Positions 33,075 through 41,015 of a DNA stretch of 46,977 nucleotides are shown piece after piece. The notes under the pieces were generated by a model, which was not told the origin of the DNA, made no database searches, and saw only the letters and a program-made list of their open reading frames with translations. This stretch comes from CAVTZP01 sp964456815 (GTDB taxonomy: Bacteria > Chloroflexota > Dehalococcoidia > Dehalococcoidales > BS750m-G39), in the NCBI GenBank assembly GCA_964456815.1, contig CAYWCO010000001.1:1-46977 (forward strand), given 5' to 3'. The position numbers and the translations under genes are program-made. Every line of letters begins with the position of its first letter. The stretch's first letter is position 1.

Positions 33075-33133
33075 AACTCTCTGGCTCTACAAAGCTAACT
33101 CAGTGCGCCTAACTCAGCACGAAGGTAAAAACA

Positions 33134-33778
33134 ATGCCTCCTATAGTCTCAATTATAGGTAATTCTAAGTCAGGAAAGACGACCCTCATTGAAAAGCTAC
33201 TTCGGGAGCTAAAAACAAGGGGCTATAAAGTAGCCACCGTAAAGCACACTAACCAAAAGCTGACCTTTGACGAGCCGGGCAAGGATAGCTGGCGCCACAC
33301 CCAGGCCGGTAGCGAGGCTGCCATAATCAGCTCCCCGGACAAGATTGTGCTAATCAAGCCCGTTGCCACCGAGCCCAGCCTTGAGGAGATAGCCTACCTC
33401 GCCGGTAAGGACTATGACCTCATCCTGACTGAAGGTTTCAAGGAGGGTAATACGCCCAAAATAGAGGTCCACCGCAAGGAAGCCGGCCCGCCCCTCGCCG
33501 TCAAGAAGCGCATAGCCATAGTCAGCGATGAGCCCCTGGAAACCAAGGCCAGGCAGTTCTCCCCCGACGATACTAAGGGTTTAGCCAACCTCCTGGAGCA
33601 GGGCTTCATAACGCCGCAAAGGGAGCGGTTGTCACTTTATGTAAACAATACCCCCGTATCTCTGAGCAGCTTCCCCCGAGAGCTTATCGGCAACATCCTC
33701 CTGGCTCTAGCCTCCTCCCTGAAGGGAGTGAAAGAGATAAAAAGCCTGGAGCTTTTCCTGAAGAAGAAATCTCCATAG
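33134..33778 (+). CDS. mobB: Molybdopterin-guanine dinucleotide biosynthesis protein MobB
   Basis: The 214-aa protein has Walker A GNSKSGKTTLIEKLL at the N-terminus, the MobB motif VATVKHTNQKLTFDEPGKDSWRH and LILTEGFKEGNTPKIEVHR. MobB is a GTPase that supports late steps of molybdenum cofactor assembly. The last 50 residues extend beyond the usual core. The AOR at 16967 needs a W/Mo pterin, though that family uses bis-pterin without nucleotide, so other Mo/W enzymes may be the clients. Confidence 0.93.
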   Translation: MPPIVSIIGNSKSGKTTLIEKLLRELKTRGYKVATVKHTNQKLTFDEPGKDSWRHTQAGSEAAIISSPDKIVLIKPVATEPSLEEIAYLAGKDYDLILTEGFKEGNTPKIEVHRKEAGPPLAVKKRIAIVSDEPLETKARQFSPDDTKGLANLLEQGFITPQRERLSLYVNNTPVSLSSFPRELIGNILLALASSLKGVKEIKSLELFLKKKSP

Positions 33779-33790
33779 GGGGCATTTACG

Positions 33791-34066
33791 GTGCGCAAAA
33801 CTAAGCACCACACAACACCGCCAAACGAGGTGCATCTCCGCCGACTCACCATAGATGAGGCATTAATAAAGCTTGACCAGTTCCTGCACGATGCCTTTAT
33901 GGCCGGTCTTTATCAGGTGAGGGTAGTCCACGGTAAGGGGACCGGTACGCTGCGCCAGGCCGTTCGTGAGAAGCTTGCCCGTCATCCTCTGGTGAAGTCA
34001 TACCGCCCCGGCGAATATGGAGAGGGTGGCGAGGGAGTTACCATTGCCACGCTTGCCCCAAGGTAA
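33791..34066 (+). CDS. Small Smr-domain protein (MutS2 C-terminal type)
   Basis: The 91-aa protein consists almost entirely of an Smr domain: NEVHLRRLTIDEALIKLDQF, then VRVVHGKGTGTLRQAVRE and the C-terminal GEGGEGVTIATL. Smr domains bind or nick nucleic acids and in MutS2 act on recombination intermediates or stalled ribosomes. As a free-standing small protein its function is uncertain. Start is GTG at 33791, 12 bp after mobB, so the two are cotranscribed. Confidence 0.9.
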   Translation: MRKTKHHTTPPNEVHLRRLTIDEALIKLDQFLHDAFMAGLYQVRVVHGKGTGTLRQAVREKLARHPLVKSYRPGEYGEGGEGVTIATLAPR

Positions 34067-34084
34067 TCCTTAAAAAAATCATCA

Positions 34085-34113
34085 TTGAAAGGGAAGGGGC
34101 TTTTAGCTATAAT
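34085..34113 (+). promoter_or_regulatory. Promoter of the tRNA-His/tRNA-Arg pair
   Basis: TTGAAA (34085-34090), 17 nt, perfect TATAAT (34108-34113), 17 bp before the first tRNA. Confidence 0.75.
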
Positions 34114-34130
34114 AGCTATACTTCAGCCGT

Positions 34131-34208
34131 GGTGAGTGTAGCCCAGTGGTCTAAGGCGCCAGGTTGTGGCCCTGGAGATCGAGGGTTCAAATCCCTCCAC
34201 TCACCCCA
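34131..34208 (+). tRNA. tRNA-His (anticodon GTG)
   Basis: The anticodon loop TTGTGGC lies in a CCAGG/CCTGG stem, and the T arm is GAGGGTTCAAATCCCTC. An extra 5' G opposite C73 marks tRNA-His. CCA is encoded. Confidence 0.96.
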
Positions 34209-34211
34209 AAT

Positions 34212-34284
34212 GCGCCTATAGCTCAGCGGATAGAGCATCGGTCTTCGGAACCGAGGGTCGTGGGTTCGAATCCCTCTAGGCGCG
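34212..34284 (+). tRNA. tRNA-Arg (anticodon TCG)
   Basis: Acceptor GCGCCTA pairs with TAGGCGC, the loop CTTCGGA gives anticodon TCG, and the T arm contains GGGTTCGAATCCC. CCA is not encoded. It lies 3 bp after tRNA-His and is probably cotranscribed. Confidence 0.96.
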
Positions 34285-34325
34285 TATCTGGATTGTCCTT
34301 ATATGCCAACGTTTTCCCCCAATTC

Positions 34326-34357
34326 TTAACAGGTTCTTAATATTTAGATGCTATTAT
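34326..34357 (+). promoter_or_regulatory. Pho-box-like promoter P1 (tiny membrane protein)
   Basis: Direct repeat TTAACA (34326-34331) and TTAATA (34337-34342), 11 bp period, then 9 bp, then TATTAT (34352-34357) with a TGC extended -10. The repeat occupies the -35 position, as in PhoB/PhoP-activated promoters. Confidence 0.65.
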
Positions 34358-34417
34358 CCATCCAGTATCCACGGAGAAGACGGCAAACAACAGCAATGAC
34401 TTGAAAGGAGTAACATT

Positions 34418-34510
34418 GTGTCTAAACGGCGTGCTCTACTCTATGCCCTACTGGGAGTGGGTATCCTTATGGTCACCGTAGGCCTAATTCTCGCCCTGTT
34501 ACAATCCTGA
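34418..34510 (+). CDS. 30-aa single-pass membrane peptide
   Basis: GTG at 34418 has AAGGAG 8 nt upstream and opens a 30-codon frame: a basic start MSKRR, then one hydrophobic helix from ALLYALLGVG to the end. It has its own Pho-box-like promoter (P1) and lies directly before the secreted protein and two-component genes. The helix resembles the 27-aa peptide at 40850-40933 (7 of 11 residues agree over LLYALLGVGIL). A role as small regulator of the sensor kinase or exporter is possible; nothing in the sequence proves it. Confidence 0.62.
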   Translation: MSKRRALLYALLGVGILMVTVGLILALLQS

Positions 34511-34535
34511 CAAGCACAAAAATTTGCTCAATATC

Positions 34536-34567
34536 TTAACCGGAATTTAATATTTGATTGCTATGAT
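34536..34567 (+). promoter_or_regulatory. Pho-box-like promoter P2 (secreted protein)
   Basis: TTAACC (34536-34541) and TTAATA (34547-34552), 11 bp period, 9 bp, then TATGAT (34562-34567) with TGC before it. Spacing is identical to P1. Confidence 0.65.
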
Positions 34568-34604
34568 TAAATCATCAAATAATAGAAAGGGGGGTGAAAC
34601 ATAA

Positions 34605-35036
34605 ATGTGGCATAGTAAAAAGTTTCTTCTGGCTACGGTCCTGGCTATAGTGGTGCTACTTGGGAGCATAGGCGGGGTTGCTCTTGCCCAGACAGGTACC
34701 GGAGATGACAGCCAGCCTGCAGCTCAACATGAGGCTCTGCTGAATAGAGTCTGCGCCATCTATGAAGAGAACACAGGCGTAGCTATCAACTCTGAGGAGC
34801 TAGAAAATGCCTTTACCCAGGCTCGAGATGAGATGCAAGCAGCTGCTATGGAAGACCGTCTTGCCAAGATGGTAGAAAACGGCGTGATAGATGAGGCACA
34901 AGCTCAGGAGCTTCAAGAATGGTTAGAGTCAAAGCCGGATGTAGCTATCCCGTTTACACCCGGGTTTTCTGGCCATGGCATGCCTCGCGGCTTCGGTGGT
35001 TTCCCCGGTGGGGATGCACCAGAACCCACAGAATAA
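34605..35036 (+). CDS. Secreted DUF2680/YckD-like protein
   Basis: The 143-aa protein has a Sec signal peptide (basic start, hydrophobic core LLATVLAIVVLLGSIGGVAL, cleavage after ALA near residue 28). The mature part contains RVCAIYEENTGVAINSEELE, and DRLAKMVENGVIDEAQAQEL ending in EWLESKP, resembling DUF2680 proteins of the YckD type. The C-terminus is Gly/Pro-rich and ends GDAPEPTE. Position between a Pho-box-like promoter and a two-component system suggests an envelope stress or accessory sensing role, comparable in logic to small periplasmic regulators; that is inference. A strong terminator follows. Confidence 0.78.
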   Translation: MWHSKKFLLATVLAIVVLLGSIGGVALAQTGTGDDSQPAAQHEALLNRVCAIYEENTGVAINSEELENAFTQARDEMQAAAMEDRLAKMVENGVIDEAQAQELQEWLESKPDVAIPFTPGFSGHGMPRGFGGFPGGDAPEPTE

Positions 35037-35073
35037 CTAACGAGGATTCCACACCGATAACCTAGCTGACCAT

Positions 35074-35110
35074 AAGAGGGAGGGGGATACCCCCCTCCCT
35101 CTTTCTTTTT
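35074..35110 (+). terminator. Rho-independent terminator
   Basis: AAGAGGGAGGGGG pairs with CCCCCTCCCTCTT around the loop ATAC and is followed by TCTTTTT. It ends the transcript of the secreted protein. Its T tract runs directly into the first half of the next Pho-box-like repeat. Confidence 0.93.
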
Positions 35111-35138
35111 AACAATTTCTTAACATTTGTGGTATAAC
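35107..35138 (+). promoter_or_regulatory. Pho-box-like promoter P3 (two-component system)
   Basis: TTAACA (35107-35112) and TTAACA (35118-35123), 11 bp period. A -10 element is either TATAAC at 35131-35136 (7 bp away, with TGG extended -10) or TAACAT at 35133-35138 (9 bp away). It points to autoregulation of the regulator gene. Confidence 0.65.
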
Positions 35139-35163
35139 ATTAAGGAAAGACAGCAAATCACAA

Positions 35164-35871
35164 ATGGGCTCTGAGATGGCGGGTAAAAAGATTCTGGTGG
35201 TTGATGATGATGCTAAAACGGTAGAACTGGTCAAGCTCTATCTGAACCGGGACGGCTATCGTGTCCTTACCGCTTATGATGGCACTGAAGCCCTGCGACT
35301 GGCCCGTGAGAGCCATCCTGACCTTATTGTTCTGGACCTCATGCTACCTGGTGTTGATGGTCTTGAGGTCTGTCGTACCCTCAGAAAGGAATCTGATGTG
35401 CCCATCATCATGCTCACCGCCAAGACCACTGACCAGGATAAGCTAATAGGCCTGGGCTTAGGGGCAGATGACTATGTGACCAAGCCCTTCAGCCCCAGAG
35501 AGCTGGCGGCCAGGGTACGAGCAGTGCTCCGGCGCCTGCCCGGAGAACGTGGTCCGAAGAGGATTGAGCATGGCGGGCTTACCCTAGACCTCCTTAAATA
35601 TGAAGCCTCTCTTGCCGGCAAGCCATTAAACCTCACCCCGGTTGAATTCAAGCTACTGGGGGTCCTAGCTAAGGAACCGGGGCGGGTTTTCAGCCGGGCG
35701 CAGATTATTGAGAAGGCTTTTGGCTATGATTTTGATAGTTTTGACCGCACTATTGATGTTCATATCCTTAAGTTACGCCGCAAGATTGAGCCCGACCCCC
35801 ACCACCCCAGATACATAAAGACGGTTTACGGAGCCGGCTACAAGCTTTCGGAGGTGGGAAGTGATACATAG
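35164..35871 (+). CDS. OmpR/PhoB-family response regulator
   Basis: The 235-aa protein has an N-terminal receiver domain (acidic pocket VDDD near 14-17, phospho-acceptor Asp58 in LIVLDLM, Thr/Ala switch LTAK, Lys107 in TKPFSP) and a C-terminal winged helix (LTPVEFKLLGVLAKEPGRVF, then DRTIDVHILKLRRKI and YKTVYGAGYKL-type end). It binds direct repeats, and Pho-box-like repeats stand before this gene and three others nearby. The kinase gene overlaps its 3' end. The inducing signal is unknown. ATG at 35176 is an alternative start. Confidence 0.96.
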   Translation: MGSEMAGKKILVVDDDAKTVELVKLYLNRDGYRVLTAYDGTEALRLARESHPDLIVLDLMLPGVDGLEVCRTLRKESDVPIIMLTAKTTDQDKLIGLGLGADDYVTKPFSPRELAARVRAVLRRLPGERGPKRIEHGGLTLDLLKYEASLAGKPLNLTPVEFKLLGVLAKEPGRVFSRAQIIEKAFGYDFDSFDRTIDVHILKLRRKIEPDPHHPRYIKTVYGAGYKLSEVGSDT

Positions 35872-37204
35872 CCTGAACTTTCGTCTCCTGATAGCTTTCG
35901 CTCTGGTGATAATTGTAACCATTGGTTCCGTGTTTTTCTTCACTTACCAGAGCACCCGCAGTGAAATCAGCCAGTTCGGGGAACGAATGGAACTGATGCA
36001 AGCTAGAAGAGTAGAAGCTGAGCTATCTAGTTATTACTACCAACAAGAGAGCTGGGAGGGTGTTCAGCCCTTCGTAGCTCAGTGGGGCAACCTCTACGGA
36101 CGGCGGATTATACTGACCGACAACAATGGAGTGGTAACCGCTGATTCTGAGGGAGAGCTTCTGGGCAAGCCATATGAGACCGATATACCGGGAATACCCA
36201 TGTCCCCCCCATGGGAAAAAGGTGCTATTGGTATACTTTACCTCGATCCCGGGTCACCACCGGAGGTAGACATTGCCTCACTGCATATCGTGTATGGAGC
36301 CATAGGCCGCTTCTTCATCTGGGGCGGCTTGCTGGCAATTGCCATCGCCCTTTTGCTTACCTTTGTCCTATCACGGCGTATATTAGCCCCGGTCAAGGCC
36401 CTCACTCAGGCTGCCAGGCGTTTAGGGAAAGGCGATTTCTCGCAGAGAGTCCGTGTCAGGGATAAAGGCGAAGTAGGCGAGCTGGCGCAGTCCTTTAACT
36501 CTATGGCTAGCGACCTGGAGCGTGCTGAGCAGTTGCGGCGAAATATGGTAGCTGACGCTGCCCATGAACTCAGAACTCCCCTTTCCAACATCAGGGGTTA
36601 TCTGGAGGCAATTCGTGACGGTATAAAGAAGCCGGATGCTGGCACTATTCGCTCCCTTGATGAAGAAGCGTCCTCACTGTCACGGCTTGTTGATGACCTC
36701 CAGGAACTGAGCCTGGCTGATGCCGGCGAGCTAAAACTGATTTGCCAGAAGGAAGACGTCTCCAAGCTAATCGATGAGGCAGTAGCTGCGTTGCAATCTC
36801 AGGCAGCGGCGAAGGGCTTAACGCTGGCGGTTAAGCTGCCAGAAAAACTCCCCCTGGTAAATATTGACTCACACCGCATCAAGCAGGTCCTGCGTAACCT
36901 TCTGGAGAATGCAGTGGCTCACACCGGGCAGGGAGGCAGCGTAACGGTAGAGGCGCGGCAACAGGGTAGGCAGATAAAGGTCAGCGTGGTTGACACCGGT
37001 GAGGGCATTCCGGCCAAGGACTTGCCCAACATATTTGAGCGCTTCTACCGTGTGGATAAGTCCCGCGCCAGAGCCACCGGCGGCAGTGGTCTGGGGCTTA
37101 CCATCGCCAAACGCCTGGTGGAAGCCCACGGGGGCAGGATTGAAGTCCAGAGTAAGCTGAAAAAGGGCAGCCGCCTTACCTTTACTCTCCCCCTGTCAGA
37201 ATAG
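35861..37204 (+). CDS. Membrane sensor histidine kinase
   Basis: The 447-aa kinase has a first membrane helix at about 8-28, an extracytoplasmic sensor region of about 120 residues, a second helix near 150-170, a HAMP domain, HisKA with the phospho-acceptor in DAAHELRTPLSNIRG (about His235), and an ATPase domain (N box RIKQVLRNLLENAVAHT, G1 DTGEGIP, F box FERFYRVD, G2 GSGLGLTIAKRLVEAHGG). Start GTG at 35861 is preceded by GGAGGTGGG and overlaps the regulator stop. It probably phosphorylates the adjacent regulator. Confidence 0.96.
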   Translation: MIHSLNFRLLIAFALVIIVTIGSVFFFTYQSTRSEISQFGERMELMQARRVEAELSSYYYQQESWEGVQPFVAQWGNLYGRRIILTDNNGVVTADSEGELLGKPYETDIPGIPMSPPWEKGAIGILYLDPGSPPEVDIASLHIVYGAIGRFFIWGGLLAIAIALLLTFVLSRRILAPVKALTQAARRLGKGDFSQRVRVRDKGEVGELAQSFNSMASDLERAEQLRRNMVADAAHELRTPLSNIRGYLEAIRDGIKKPDAGTIRSLDEEASSLSRLVDDLQELSLADAGELKLICQKEDVSKLIDEAVAALQSQAAAKGLTLAVKLPEKLPLVNIDSHRIKQVLRNLLENAVAHTGQGGSVTVEARQQGRQIKVSVVDTGEGIPAKDLPNIFERFYRVDKSRARATGGSGLGLTIAKRLVEAHGGRIEVQSKLKKGSRLTFTLPLSE

Positions 37205-37224
37205 TTTGTAAGGCGCTGTCAATC

Positions 37225-37256
37225 TTAATAATTTCTTAATAATTTCCAGTCATACT
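37225..37256 (+). promoter_or_regulatory. Pho-box-like promoter P4 (MacAB-type exporter)
   Basis: TTAATA (37225-37230) and TTAATA (37236-37241), 11 bp period, 9 bp, then CATACT (37251-37256) as a weak -10. A weak -10 behind a good direct repeat suggests activator dependence. Confidence 0.6.
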
Positions 37257-37326
37257 AGTCAGTAAAAAAATGATGTTTCCCGTCCTCTCACGGGTAAAGG
37301 AGCGGAAAGGGACAGGTGAATATAAG

Positions 37327-38757
37327 ATGAGAATCTTAAAGCTAGGCCTAATAGCTCTTATTCTGTGCACTATTATCATCCTCCCCATAAGCTGTGGTAA
37401 AACGGCGGAAACAACTCCAGAAAGCCAACTGGTAACAGTGCAGCGAGGAGACCTAACAGTAGACATTACTGCTGCTGGCAACTTGGCATATTCCGATTAT
37501 GAGGACCTCGCTTTTCAAATATCCGGAACCTCGACGCAACAACCACTGACGGTGGAAGAAGTGCTGGTGGAAGAGGGTGATTCTGTTGAAGAGGGGCAGG
37601 TGCTAGTTAAAGCTGACACTGTCTATCTGGAGCAAGCAGTAACGACAGCAGAGCGAGCGGTCAAAACGAGTGAGATTTCCCTGGAGAAGGCGACGGATAG
37701 CTGGAGAAGTATAACCTATCCCTATACCTTTCGTGCCTTGAGCCTCGATATCCCCGCAGCTAATTCGCTTATCGGTGATGCCCTGCGGGAATTAGAAAAC
37801 GCGGTGGAAGTAATGCAGGAGTTGGGGCTGAGCCGGGAGCAATACGACTGGCACCAGTACTGGGAGGTATGGGACAACCTACAGAAAGCCCAAGACGACC
37901 TAAATGATGCTAAGGCATATACGAGGTACGGACAGGGTGCGGATCTCTTTGGTGGTTTTTTCGATACAACAACCGATGTCGGTGAACAAATCATCCCCAT
38001 GGCAGATTATTGGACACTGAGAGCTGCCCAACTGGATACGGAGACAGCCCAAGTAGCTCTAGATACGGCTAATGATAACCTGAGTCAAGCTCAAGAAAAA
38101 CTAGAAGAGGCGGTAATAGTTGCTCCATTTGCCGGTTTCATTACCATTGTAAACGTCAATGGTGGTGATGAGGTACAGAGGGGCACAGTGGCAGTGCGCC
38201 TTGTTGACCCCACCAAGTTTGAAGCCGAACTCCTGGTCAATGAGATGGATATATTTCAGCTAAAGCTGGGGGGAGATGCTACGGTGCAGATAGATGCCAT
38301 GCCAACGCTCACCCTTCCGGCTAAAGTCACCTTCATCTCGCCGACGGCTACTATTAGCTCAGGTGTAGTGAATTACACAGTCAAGATCGAAATACAGTCA
38401 GTTGAAGCAGCACCGGGAGAAGGACTGGTGCCGACGACGTTACCTGAAGACATTCAGCTCAGGGAGGGGCTGTCCGTTACCGTGAGCATCATCGTGGCGC
38501 AGAGGACTGGTGTCCTGCTGGTGCCCAATACGGCAATTACGACCCAACTAGGTCAAGCCTACGTCCAAGTGCTGACACCTAGCGGCGCCGTTGAGGAGCG
38601 CGCCATACAGACGGGCGTCAGCAACTGGCAGTATACCGAGGTGACTGAGGGTTTGAGCGAAGGCGAAGAGGTAATTGTTCCGCAGGGGACTACCACCACA
38701 ACGCCAACAACACAAGAACAAGGGGGGTCACCGCCAATGTTCTTTCCCCCACCCTAA
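37327..38757 (+). CDS. macA: MacA/HlyD-type periplasmic adaptor lipoprotein
   Basis: I start at ATG 37327 (476 aa), behind CAGGTGA, because this exposes a lipoprotein signal peptide ending ILPISC (Cys near residue 23). An upstream ATG at 37270 would hide it. The mature protein has a lipoyl-like half (LTVEEVLVEEGDSVEEGQVL), a long helical hairpin (about residues 90-260, rich in Ala/Glu/Asp), the second lipoyl half (VIVAPFAGFITIVNVNGGDE), and beta-barrel regions. The C-terminus is Thr/Gln/Pro-rich. In a monoderm-like cell it would hold substrate outside the membrane for the MacB-type transporter encoded next. Confidence 0.91.
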   Translation: MRILKLGLIALILCTIIILPISCGKTAETTPESQLVTVQRGDLTVDITAAGNLAYSDYEDLAFQISGTSTQQPLTVEEVLVEEGDSVEEGQVLVKADTVYLEQAVTTAERAVKTSEISLEKATDSWRSITYPYTFRALSLDIPAANSLIGDALRELENAVEVMQELGLSREQYDWHQYWEVWDNLQKAQDDLNDAKAYTRYGQGADLFGGFFDTTTDVGEQIIPMADYWTLRAAQLDTETAQVALDTANDNLSQAQEKLEEAVIVAPFAGFITIVNVNGGDEVQRGTVAVRLVDPTKFEAELLVNEMDIFQLKLGGDATVQIDAMPTLTLPAKVTFISPTATISSGVVNYTVKIEIQSVEAAPGEGLVPTTLPEDIQLREGLSVTVSIIVAQRTGVLLVPNTAITTQLGQAYVQVLTPSGAVEERAIQTGVSNWQYTEVTEGLSEGEEVIVPQGTTTTTPTTQEQGGSPPMFFPPP

Positions 38758-38771
38758 GGAGGGCAACCCCA

Positions 38772-39440
38772 ATGATCCGATTACAGGATATAGCTAAGGT
38801 CTATCCCATGGGTAAAAGAGAGCTGGCCGTGCTCAGAGGGGTAAATCTCAACATTGAAAAGGGCGAACTGGTGGCGATTATGGGTCCCTCCGGCTCGGGC
38901 AAGACAACCCTGCTTAACCTGATTGGTTGCCTGGATCAACCGACATCCGGTAGCTACTATTTGGGGGGTAAAGAAGTCAGCCGGCTCAGCAGCGACGAGT
39001 TAGCCCAAATCAGGGCGCAGAAGATTGGTTTTGTCTTTCAGACTTTTAACCTGCTGCCACGGCTCTCGGCACTGGCAAATGTGGAGCTTGGTATGAGATA
39101 TGCTGGCGGAAGCGACCCAAAACGGGCTCTCAAGGCACTGGATAAGGTCGGACTCTCCAACCGAGCTAATCACCGTCCTACCGAGCTTTCCGGTGGGGAG
39201 CAGCAAAGAGTAGCCATAGCCCGGGCTCTGGTAAAAAGGCCTCCCCTGATTCTGGCCGACGAGCCTACCGGTAACCTAGACAGCCGCTCCGGCGAGGAGA
39301 TAATCTCCATCCTCACCTCTCTACATGCCGAGCGGGGCATTACGCTGGTCATGATAACTCATGACGCCGGCATTGCTCACCACTGCCAGCGAATCATACA
39401 CCTCAAGGATGGGCAGGTGGTGTCAGAGGAGACCGTATGA
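38772..39440 (+). CDS. macB: MacB-type ABC exporter ATPase
   Basis: The 222-aa LolD/MacB-type ATPase has Walker A GPSGSGKTT, a Q-loop FQTFNLLPRLSALANVELGM, signature LSGGEQQR, and Walker B LILADEPTGNLD with an H-loop MITHD. It is separate from the permease, unlike proteobacterial MacB which fuses them. It starts 14 bp after the adaptor gene and overlaps the permease start by ATGA. Confidence 0.95.
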   Translation: MIRLQDIAKVYPMGKRELAVLRGVNLNIEKGELVAIMGPSGSGKTTLLNLIGCLDQPTSGSYYLGGKEVSRLSSDELAQIRAQKIGFVFQTFNLLPRLSALANVELGMRYAGGSDPKRALKALDKVGLSNRANHRPTELSGGEQQRVAIARALVKRPPLILADEPTGNLDSRSGEEIISILTSLHAERGITLVMITHDAGIAHHCQRIIHLKDGQVVSEETV

Positions 39441-40738
39441 AAAAGTGGCTTCTGAAAAAGTGGCTAGAGCCTTTAGAGACTGCTTTGATTAGCGTTGCCA
39501 CCCGTAAGGGTGTGAAGAGGTGGTCTGAACCCTTATCAACCGCCTGGGTTGGTGTGGTTACTCATAAACTCCGTAGCTCCCTGACCATGCTTGGGATTGT
39601 CATTGGCGTAGCCGCTGTGATTAGCCTGATGTCCGTTGGGCGGGGTGCTGAGGCACAGATTATTTCCAATATTGAACAAATGGGTTCAGACCTGATAACC
39701 ATCCGTCCTGGCTCGTTCACCTTTGGCGGTGTCAGGGGTGGCGTCTCGGAAACACTAACCATAGAGGATGCAGAGACAATATCAGAACAGGTTCCCTATG
39801 TTTCAGCCGTTGCCTCTTCTTACTCAAGCAACCTGCAGCTGGTTGTGGGGGGTGAGAATATGAGTGCTACGGTCACCGGCATAACCCCCGAATATATGCA
39901 GATAAACAACATGAAGATTGCCAGTGGCGCTTCCTTCTCGGAGCAGGACTACCAGCGCGGTGCCAAGGTAGCTGTGGTCGGTACCAATGTTGCCGAAACT
40001 CTGTTTGGCAATGCTAATCCTATAGGGCAACAGATGCGGATGGGCACTATTATCGTGCATGTCATCGGTGTTCTGGAGAGCAAGGGGACCAGGTTCAACT
40101 CCCCGGATGATGCCGTCTACATCCCGCTGGCCGCCATGCAGCAAGCGGTGGCTCAGCCGCGAACCCCCCAGGGCGGCCGCATTGTGAGCACTATATCCCT
40201 GACGGTAAGTGACCAGTCACAGACACAGAATGTCATTGATACTATCACCAGCCTGCTCCGCACCAACCACAAGCTCACCGCCTCTGCTGATAACGATTTC
40301 AATATCATGTCCACAGAGGAGATAGCCAGCACTCTCTCCGAAACGATGGGCACGATGACCCTCCTTCTGGGTGCTATTGCCGCCATTTCACTGCTGGTAG
40401 GAGGCATCGGTGTGATGAACATCATGCTGGTCTCAGTGCTGGAGAGAACCAGAGAGATAGGCATCCGCAAGGCACTCGGCGCCAGGGAGCGGGACATATG
40501 GCTTCAGTTCCTTATTGAGGCAGCCTTCCTGACCTTCGCCGGGGGTATTATCGGGGTTGTCCTGGGCTGGGTAATTGCATATTTGGTCTCCAGCATGGGG
40601 TTAATGACGACTGTAGTTACTGCTGATATAGTTATCCTTGCCGTCTCAGTATCGATTTGCATTGGTCTGTTCTTTGGTTTTTATCCGGCGTGGAATGCTT
40701 CCCGACTGAATCCAATTGAAGCACTAAGAGCTGAGTGA
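39437..40738 (+). CDS. MacB-type ABC exporter permease
   Basis: The 433-aa protein has the MacB/FtsX topology: one N-terminal helix (SSLTMLGIVIGVAAVISLM), a large extracytoplasmic domain (about residues 70-300, MacB_PCD), and three C-terminal helices with GGIGVMNIMLVSVLERTREIGIRK-type motif and the end SRLNPIEALRAE. Before the first helix there is an unusual tandem repeat: KWLEPLETALISVATRK and RWSEPLSTAWVGVVTHK, a duplicated cytosolic segment. A relic of this gene type lies at 7762-7875. The exporter is probably controlled by the two-component system through P4; substrate could be a peptide, antibiotic or lipid. Confidence 0.94.
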   Translation: MKKWLLKKWLEPLETALISVATRKGVKRWSEPLSTAWVGVVTHKLRSSLTMLGIVIGVAAVISLMSVGRGAEAQIISNIEQMGSDLITIRPGSFTFGGVRGGVSETLTIEDAETISEQVPYVSAVASSYSSNLQLVVGGENMSATVTGITPEYMQINNMKIASGASFSEQDYQRGAKVAVVGTNVAETLFGNANPIGQQMRMGTIIVHVIGVLESKGTRFNSPDDAVYIPLAAMQQAVAQPRTPQGGRIVSTISLTVSDQSQTQNVIDTITSLLRTNHKLTASADNDFNIMSTEEIASTLSETMGTMTLLLGAIAAISLLVGGIGVMNIMLVSVLERTREIGIRKALGARERDIWLQFLIEAAFLTFAGGIIGVVLGWVIAYLVSSMGLMTTVVTADIVILAVSVSICIGLFFGFYPAWNASRLNPIEALRAE

Positions 40739-40759
40739 TGGGCGTTCAGAAAAGGATAT

Positions 40760-40777
40760 CCGTTTACAACGGTTTCT
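40760..40777 (+). terminator. Weak terminator after the exporter operon
   Basis: CCGTT, loop TAC, AACGG followed by TTTCTT. The stem is only 5 bp, so termination may be partial. Confidence 0.4.
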
Positions 40778-40849
40778 TAAATGTCATGTTGACAACTTTA
40801 CCAAAAGCACAGACGCTCTAGGTAGGCTGGAGTGAGGGCTTGATTCCCA

Positions 40850-40933
40850 TCAGAACACGCCAAAAAACGTAAGTGCCCACCATATGAGTGCAAGAACTAG
40901 TACTCCCAACAGGACGTAAATTAGTGTTCTCAT
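40850..40933 (-). CDS. 27-aa single-pass membrane peptide
   Basis: ATG at 40933 has AGGGAGAAAG upstream and opens a 27-codon frame beginning MRTLIYVLLGVLVLALIWW and ending GVF, essentially one hydrophobic helix after a short basic start. It resembles the 30-aa peptide at 34418 in length, start and helix. It lies alone between the exporter operon and mtaB. Translation is uncertain for so short a frame, but two similar peptides bracketing the same gene cluster make both more credible. Confidence 0.5.
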   Translation of the reverse strand: MRTLIYVLLGVLVLALIWWALTFFGVF

Positions 40934-41015
40934 CTTTTCTTTCTCCCTCTGGCTTTCATTCGCCCACCTGGGTTAGAATCCCAAATTTGTCACCCATTAT
41001 ACACCATAGTCGGCC

